Shown here piece by piece: positions 26,003-30,628 of a DNA stretch of 30,628 bases (positions are counted from its first letter, which is position 1; every line of letters starts with the position of its first letter). A program made the translations under genes and the position numbers. Below the pieces are notes generated by a model, which was not told where the DNA came from, did no database searches, and worked only from the letters and a program-made list of their open reading frames with translations. The DNA is taken from the NCBI GenBank assembly GCA_049682815.1, contig JBAUII010000067.1:1-30628 (forward strand), in the 5' to 3' direction. Source of the DNA: DASWID01 sp049682815 (GTDB taxonomy: Bacteria > Desulfobacterota_D > UBA1144 > Nemesobacterales > CSP1-2).

Positions 26003-26263
26003 ATGAAAATATTGCCTCTGTCCGAAGTCAAGATGAAATTAAGCGAAATCCTTGAAGAGGTCTCATCTAGGGACGTAGAAATTACAATTACCAGAAATGG
26101 CAAGCCAGTAGCAGTGATCGTTAGCACTGATGAATTTGAAAGTTGGAAGGAAACTCTAGCGATCCGCGCAGACGAGGAATTAATGTCAGAGATCCGAAAG
26201 GGTCTGGCAAATTCAAAGAAAAAGCACAAGCTATACACACTTGAGGAACTGTTTAAAGACTAG
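26003..26263 (+). CDS. Antitoxin of the Phd/YefM family
   Basis: An 86-residue protein with the classic N-terminal Phd/YefM DNA-binding fold: the start KILPLSEVKMKLSEILEEV, then ITITRNGKPVAVIVSTDEFES. The charged C-terminus (LANSKKKHKLYTLEELFKD) is the part that usually wraps and blocks the toxin. It is the first gene of a two-gene operon and probably represses the promoter just upstream together with its toxin. The ribosome site is weak. Confidence 0.9.
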   Translation: MKILPLSEVKMKLSEILEEVSSRDVEITITRNGKPVAVIVSTDEFESWKETLAIRADEELMSEIRKGLANSKKKHKLYTLEELFKD

Positions 26264-26286
26264 TCCTCCCTTCCTGACGCATAGAT

Positions 26287-26571
26287 ATGTCTTCGAGGGC
26301 CAAGCTGAGAATCTCTGAAGAGACCAGGGATTTAATCCGTCATATGCATCCGGACCTTAAGAAGAAGGTTCGATCGGCATTGTCCGAGATTATAGAGAAC
26401 CCATTTAGCGGGACATCACTAATTGTGGAGCTTAAGGGTCTAAGGAGTTCGCGAGTTGGACGATTCAGGATAATTTATCGCCCATCACCGGAATCCATAG
26501 AAATTATTGCGATCGGACCCAGGCACATCATATATGAGGAAACATATAAGCTCATAAAGAAAAAAGAGTAA
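26287..26571 (+). CDS. Toxin of the RelE/ParE superfamily
   Basis: A 94-residue basic protein 23 bases after the antitoxin gene. The fold pattern is that of RelE/ParE toxins: an N-terminal strand (AKLRISEETRDLIRHM), helices (DLKKKVRSALSEIIENP), then the core strands ELKGLRSSRVGRFRIIYR and IEIIAIGPRHIIYEE. RelE members cut mRNA on ribosomes and ParE members poison gyrase. The sequence alone does not settle which, though the compact Arg-rich core and Phd-type partner favour a RelE-like role. Confidence 0.88.
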   Translation: MSSRAKLRISEETRDLIRHMHPDLKKKVRSALSEIIENPFSGTSLIVELKGLRSSRVGRFRIIYRPSPESIEIIAIGPRHIIYEETYKLIKKKE

Positions 26572-27189
26572 ACAATCGTACTAAACGCAAAATATCGGCG
26601 AGGAATAACGATCATATTACAAGACGGTTCTTGTTAGTAGCCCTTCAGCGGAAATCCACATGCATTTGCCTATCGTTATCGATGACCGTATTTATCATCG
26701 ATAGTCGGGACATTCCTGTCCGGAAATTCCATTTACAATCTGAGACATTCCAACTGCGAACTCCCTTTTTACAATCCTCCCCTTTTTGGAAAAGGGCCTG
26801 CCCTGAGCATGGTCGAAGGGGAGTCAGAGGGGATTAGATTCATCGTGGAGGACTGAACTCCTCCTCTACATCAAAAGGCATCCCAGATGTTGTATTCATG
26901 CGGGGTTGGAAAACCCCGCCTAGCCTTGAATTACACTATAAATTTAGGAATGTCTAAACCCGTTCACACTGAGCCTGTCGAAGTGTGGCGTAATTTATTT
27001 CAATCTCTTTTGTCTGTCTCGTTCTTTAACCCTTCGACAACCCTTCGACGAACCCGGGTCTCATTGTCGTCTATGTGCGGCGTTGGAAAACCCCGCCCAT
27101 CGTTATTCATGACAGTAATCATTAATGTGAAACCTTTTTCAGTCACCTGAGTTTATGTTAATCAGACTACTTTATGGGAGGACTGTGAA
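26572..27189. repeat. Spacer of 618 bases crowded with dispersed palindromic repeats
   Basis: No gene is seen. In order there are: the GATAGTCGGGACATTCCTGTCC repeat (26699-26724); the CTCCCCTTT hairpin with a foreign insert (26775-26835); GCGGGGTT-GGAA-AACCCCGC (26900-26919); GTTCACACTGAGCCTGTCGAAG (about 26962-26983); pieces with CCCTTCGACAACCCTTCGAC (about 27030-27050); and a worn copy of the GCGGGGTT palindrome (27077-27096). The ribosome site of the next gene, GGGAGGA, is at 27176-27182. Confidence 0.75.
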
Positions 27190-27468
27190 ATGAAAAGATT
27201 CTTCTTATTAGCAATTCTATTATCGATCTTACTGGTTCCGGCTACGTCGATGGCGAGATCAAATTTCTTCTTCAATATAGGCTTGGGCTTACCGCTTCCG
27301 GTCGTAGTAGCCCCGGCCCCGGTGGTTGTTGCGCCACCGCCGGTCGTCGTGGTCCCGGCCCCCGTTATTGTCGCGCCTCCTGTGTACGTTCGGCCCGGGC
27401 CTGTATACTATGGTCCTCCGGGGTGGTATCACGGCAGGAAGCGCGGTTGGTACAAATATCGATGGTAA
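27190..27468 (+). CDS. Small exported Pro/Val-repeat protein (PXPV-like)
   Basis: A 92-residue protein with a clean signal peptide (FFLLAILLSILLVPATSMA) and a mature part built of short valine-proline repeats (VVVAPAPVVVAPPPVVVVPA), ending in an aromatic, Gly/Tyr/Arg-rich tail (GPPGWYHGRKRGWYKYRW). This layout fits small envelope proteins with PXPV repeats, whose role is unknown. The start is ATG 27190, seven bases after GGGAGGA. It stands alone and converges with the next, minus-strand gene. Confidence 0.8.
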   Translation: MKRFFLLAILLSILLVPATSMARSNFFFNIGLGLPLPVVVAPAPVVVAPPPVVVVPAPVIVAPPVYVRPGPVYYGPPGWYHGRKRGWYKYRW

Positions 27469-27578
27469 GGCCTACTGTTATCGGGCGCTTTGTAAAGGAT
27501 ACGTCCACTCTGAAAATCTCTCTAAAAAAAAGTGCCGGTCCCCGGGAACACCCTTCAGGGGTTCGGCGTGGGAGCTGG

Positions 27579-29126
27579 CTACCACCGACACAAGACAGCA
27601 TTCGTTGAAGAACCGTCAGCGACCTTGCACTCCCAGGAATCGCAATGCTGAGTCATAGGATTACAGCCACCGACGGCGCAATCGCTAGCTTGGGTGCAAC
27701 TCGGCGATGGTCTGGCGCCCGCGAACAAGGCACCATCGTTAATGACACCGCTACAGTTCGCTCTTTGCTCGTCGTGACGGTATTCCGCCGGCAGCGTGCT
27801 GCAAAGCGGAATCGGACCCGATTCCGTAATCGGGACGTCCGTGCCGCCGGGCGCGAAGACGACGCGGTATGCCCTCGCGTCGCTAAAATATGTCTGCGGA
27901 TCGTTGGGCCAGGTTAACCCCCTGGGCATTACCTCGTGGAACGTATCATCGCCTATGCATTCTTCCGGGCGATCGGTCACGTCGGTGCAGAGACCGAATG
28001 GAGGCTGGAAGGTCGGATTCTCCGAGAACGGGAGGGTACAGACGTCGGGTGGACAGTCCGGGTTTTTATTGAATGCCCGGCCCGCACACACAGACTGGAC
28101 GCCGGGCCTTTGCCAGCATCCCGCGCTCTGAATACAGTCTGCGTCCGAGTTACACGGTCGATTATAGTTATGGGGGTCGCCTATGGGAACGACCGTGCAA
28201 AACGCGAGCCAATTATGGCAAACGCGACCTATCTCGGTATTAAAATCCGGCATACAGTCCTGAGGTGGTTCCCCCGGGCATCTGAACTCCGGCGGGCAAC
28301 CCCCAGTCAATGCGCCCTGGAACTTGTACTGCCCACAATTCGAGAAGCAGGCCACAACATCTTCCGCCCCATCGCTACCCTTGATAAAGAAACTCAGTTG
28401 CTTGCGTCTGAGCTGGAACTCCGCGGGACACTCTGCCCGCAGATCCCCTCCACACTTCGAAAGGGGCAAGTTCGCCGAACCTAACCAATTCCCGGGATTG
28501 ACCCCGGGGCCAGCCGTGTCGGAGTGCGGACCGACCGGCACAATATCCATATTGATGTTCACGCCATCCACTACACTGATATCCGGAGCCGCATTGTGAT
28601 TAGTGTCGTCGAACGTCCACTCAGCAAGGGATTTCGCACCCGGGGGCGTGCGACCTGCCTTGCTGCAATCGTAGACGCCGCCGCAGTCGCCCGTCTCGCA
28701 CTGAGCGAAGTTATGCTCGATGTCAAAACGGCAACCGGTTCGCGCCCAGAAGACCGGGCCCAGGCTACCCAAGGGTATGGTACGCTCCCATTCCTCCGGG
28801 ATGTCCACGGTCAGCACTCCTCCGGATTCAATCACCCAGGTTCCCTCTCGCGGCAAAACGGATTTTGGAGGCTCATTAACCCTGTGCGCTGAGTTCGCAG
28901 CGGCCAGCAGCGTCGCGTCGGACTCGTTGACCAATTGCACCACATAGCGGCCTGGCAATGGCTCAGGAACGGGCAGCATCGCTTCAAAAGCTGCCCGCAT
29001 TGTCTCGCAGTTTCCGCCTCCGCCTACGCCGGGTAGTGGCGATGTCCCGTCCTCATCCTCGCCGCAGCCCATATAAAGCATCAAAGCACTTATTATGATT
29101 ATAAATTTAAGAGTAATTTTTATCAT
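27579..29126 (-). CDS. Thaumatin-like lipoprotein with a cysteine-rich insert
   Basis: A 515-residue lipoprotein. The signal peptide ends in the lipobox LYMGC (Cys 21), followed by Gly-Glu, so outer-membrane sorting is expected. Residues about 59-200 match the thaumatin family: FWARTGCRFD, CETGDCGGVYDC, GRTPPGAKSLAEWTF and PDISVVDGVNINMD. Later family-like pieces are ECPAEFQ (233-237 region) and TWPNDPQTYFSDARAYRVVF (405-424). Between them lies a long insert with cysteine motifs (CNSDADCIQSAGC), and another follows near the end (CTQASDCAVGGC). Plant thaumatin-like proteins bind or cut beta-glucans, while bacterial ones are little studied. The cysteine motifs resemble those in the giant G8 proteins upstream. 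Start ATG 29126 with AAGGAG about 12 bases upstream. Confidence 0.8.
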   Translation of the reverse strand: MIKITLKFIIIISALMLYMGCGEDEDGTSPLPGVGGGGNCETMRAAFEAMLPVPEPLPGRYVVQLVNESDATLLAAANSAHRVNEPPKSVLPREGTWVIESGGVLTVDIPEEWERTIPLGSLGPVFWARTGCRFDIEHNFAQCETGDCGGVYDCSKAGRTPPGAKSLAEWTFDDTNHNAAPDISVVDGVNINMDIVPVGPHSDTAGPGVNPGNWLGSANLPLSKCGGDLRAECPAEFQLRRKQLSFFIKGSDGAEDVVACFSNCGQYKFQGALTGGCPPEFRCPGEPPQDCMPDFNTEIGRVCHNWLAFCTVVPIGDPHNYNRPCNSDADCIQSAGCWQRPGVQSVCAGRAFNKNPDCPPDVCTLPFSENPTFQPPFGLCTDVTDRPEECIGDDTFHEVMPRGLTWPNDPQTYFSDARAYRVVFAPGGTDVPITESGPIPLCSTLPAEYRHDEQRANCSGVINDGALFAGARPSPSCTQASDCAVGGCNPMTQHCDSWECKVADGSSTNAVLCRW

Positions 29127-29344
29127 ACCCGCGCTAATCTCCTTACTGAGTGTATCTTACTTAAGGCGTTGGGTAATCACATTTTTTTATCGTGAAAAAA
29201 TCCCTGCCCCCACAAGTTAATGATCAGTATAATTCGCCATGCTGAGCACGAGCCTTTTCGTTATCGAATATCTCACAAAAATAAGCCAAAGTCAACCAGA
29301 TACTCACTTCATATTCAAAGATAGGCGTCCTCCCCCATTCACAT
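29127..29344. other. Spacer between two minus-strand genes
   Basis: These 218 bases lie between the NHL-repeat gene stop and the start of the thaumatin-like lipoprotein gene, both on the minus strand. No gene or strong hairpin is seen. A promoter for the lipoprotein gene is expected in it, but I cannot pick one confidently. Confidence 0.4.
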
Positions 29345-30628
29345 TCACGAATTACGACGCCCTCCCCACAGTCCCCGGACCAAAATAAAGCCTGGAAGCA
29401 GGAGATAAAATATAGGTCCTGACGGAGCAGTTCCAGCCGCCGCTATGGAACAACCACCACCACCTGTATCAAAGCCGTCCCCGCTCCCGGGTGGCCCTCC
29501 CGGTGCCCCCTGTACAAGAACCTGGATGCGATTATTGCCTGAGTCTGCAACATAAATATTTCCAGAGCTGTCTACTGCCACGCCTTCCGGAAGATTAAAC
29601 TGGCCGTCCCCAGAGCCCCGGCTTCCGAACTTAAGAAGAAAATCCCCTTCAGAATCAAACTCCTGGATGCGAAAATTCTCTGAGTCGCCAACGAAAACAT
29701 TGGCAGACGCATCCAGTGCCACGCCAGATGGTATGTCGAACTGGCCATCTCCAGAGCCCTGGGTTCCGAGCTTGAGAAGAAAATTCCCTTCAGAATCAAA
29801 CTTCTGGATACGATTATTGTTACTGTCCACAACAAAAATATCCCCCCCCACATCTACCGCTATACCCTCCGGAGAATTGAACTGGCCATCCTCAGTACCA
29901 GGAGTGCCGAACCCGCGAAGGAAAGTCCCCTCAGGATTAAATATCTGAATACGATGGTTGCCGGTGTCGGCCACATAAATATTGCCAACGCTATCGACCG
30001 TAATCCCCTCTGGTATAAAAAACTGACCATTGTCAAACCCTTGATCGCCAAATTTGAGAAGCCATCTGCCATTGCGATCAAACTTCTGAATGCGATTATT
30101 GAACGTATCCGCAACATAGATATTGCCAGCGCCGTCCACCGCCACGCCAAATGGAAGATTAAACTGGCCGTCCCCAGAGCCCTGGCTTCCGAACTTGAGA
30201 ATGAATTCCCCGTTAGAATCAAACTTCTGGATGCGATTATTCTGTTCGTCTGCGACATAGATACCACCACCACATGCCGCGACCGCTACGCCGGTTGGTG
30301 AAATAAACTGGCCGTCTCCAGAGCCCCTAGAGCCGAAATTGAGAGGAGCATCAATTAGGACAAACTTTTGGATGCGAAAATTCTGTGAGTCGACAACGAA
30401 AATATTGCCAGACGCATCCAGTGCCACGCCAGATGGTATGTTGAACTGGCCATCCCCAGAGCCCTGGCTTCCGAACTTGAGAATGAATTCCCCGTTAGAA
30501 TCAAACTTCTGGATGCGATTATTGTTACTGTCCCCAACATATATATTCCCGCACGCATCTACCGCTATACCCTCCGGAGAATTGAACTGGCCATCCTCAG
30601 TACCAGGAGTGCCGAACCCGCGAAGGAA
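29345..30628 (-). CDS. NHL-repeat (beta-propeller) surface protein, partial, with sorting-type C-terminal tail
   Basis: The frame is open to the window edge, so this is the C-terminal 427 residues of a longer protein. It is built of about eight NHL repeats of roughly 47 residues, each with the pattern GSGDGQFN-P-GVAVD-GNIYVAD-NNRIQKF. NHL repeats fold as beta-propeller blades used for binding. After the repeats comes a Gly-rich linker, then GGGGCSIAAAG, a hydrophobic stretch (IFYLLLPGFILV) and a basic end (WGGRRNS). This three-part tail resembles MYXO-CTERM-like sorting signals that are trimmed by a membrane protease and leave the protein on the surface. Internal Met starts such as that at 30427 are only repeat positions, not real starts. 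Confidence 0.85.
   Translation of the reverse strand, partial: FLRGFGTPGTEDGQFNSPEGIAVDACGNIYVGDSNNNRIQKFDSNGEFILKFGSQGSGDGQFNIPSGVALDASGNIFVVDSQNFRIQKFVLIDAPLNFGSRGSGDGQFISPTGVAVAACGGGIYVADEQNNRIQKFDSNGEFILKFGSQGSGDGQFNLPFGVAVDGAGNIYVADTFNNRIQKFDRNGRWLLKFGDQGFDNGQFFIPEGITVDSVGNIYVADTGNHRIQIFNPEGTFLRGFGTPGTEDGQFNSPEGIAVDVGGDIFVVDSNNNRIQKFDSEGNFLLKLGTQGSGDGQFDIPSGVALDASANVFVGDSENFRIQEFDSEGDFLLKFGSRGSGDGQFNLPEGVAVDSSGNIYVADSGNNRIQVLVQGAPGGPPGSGDGFDTGGGGCSIAAAGTAPSGPIFYLLLPGFILVRGLWGGRRNS
29706..30628. repeat. Higher-order 705-bp repeat within the NHL gene
   Basis: The stretch from about 30411 to the window edge closely matches the one from about 29706 to 29923, an offset of 705 bases or five 47-residue blades. 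Single blades differ more from each other than the five-blade blocks do, so the gene grew by duplication of whole blocks. Confidence 0.65.

Noticed and set aside
27936..28484. Plus-strand open frames opposite the thaumatin-like gene
   Set aside because: They are low-plausibility Arg/Pro-rich shadows in G+C-rich sequence; the minus strand has the lipobox and thaumatin motifs.
29860..30301. Several other open frames within the NHL gene on both strands
   Set aside because: They repeat with the same period as the NHL blades and are shadows of the repeat structure.

Overview
This 30.6 kb window looks like a piece of a Gram-negative bacterial chromosome, probably from an uncultured or poorly studied lineage of broadly deltaproteobacterial character. 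I cannot name a taxon. The reasons are an ordinary bacterial housekeeping set (UvrA, UppP, a RsuA/RluB-type pseudouridine synthase, a K+-independent-type H+-pyrophosphatase), two outer-membrane-style or Tat lipoproteins, a MYXO-CTERM-like C-terminal tail, cysteine-knot-like inserts, and many small palindromic intergenic repeats of several families.

Left part (1-11.4 kb, genes mostly on the minus strand): a nucleoside phosphorylase-superfamily protein, undecaprenyl-diphosphatase (uppP) and uvrA in one probable transcription unit; a response regulator with two receiver domains, a PAS domain and a LuxR-type HTH; next to it the decayed C-terminal end of a histidine kinase; a pseudouridine synthase; a membrane H+-pyrophosphatase (hppA); a gene-poor stretch with possible coding debris; and a small secreted protein.

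Centre (11.6-25.7 kb, plus strand): the accessory heart of the window. A two-gene cassette of about 6.1 kb is present twice in tandem. Each copy has a conserved sigma-70-like promoter, a giant exported protein (1708 and 1663 residues) with signal peptide, pentapeptide repeats, a G8 domain, a CEMIP/TMEM2-like beta-helix core and cysteine-rich inserts, then a REP-like hairpin, then a four-helix membrane protein. Copy 1 ends in a calcium-binding RTX tail. In copy 2 the tail is cut off by a replaced segment with a stop and a second frameshift, so it is now a remnant. The second cassette is followed closely by a Tat/lipoprotein-type GMC flavin oxidoreductase. A working inference is a cell-surface polysaccharide-binding or -modifying system with a redox partner; no step of it is shown by the sequence.

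Right part (25.7-30.6 kb): repeat-rich spacers, a Phd/YefM-RelE/ParE toxin-antitoxin pair with a palindrome over its promoter, a small exported Pro/Val-repeat protein, a lipoprotein with a thaumatin-like fold interrupted by a cysteine-rich insert, and the C-terminal part of a long NHL-repeat protein that runs off the window edge and ends in a Gly-rich/Cys/hydrophobic/basic sorting-type tail. Almost everything from 11 kb onward encodes exported or surface proteins.
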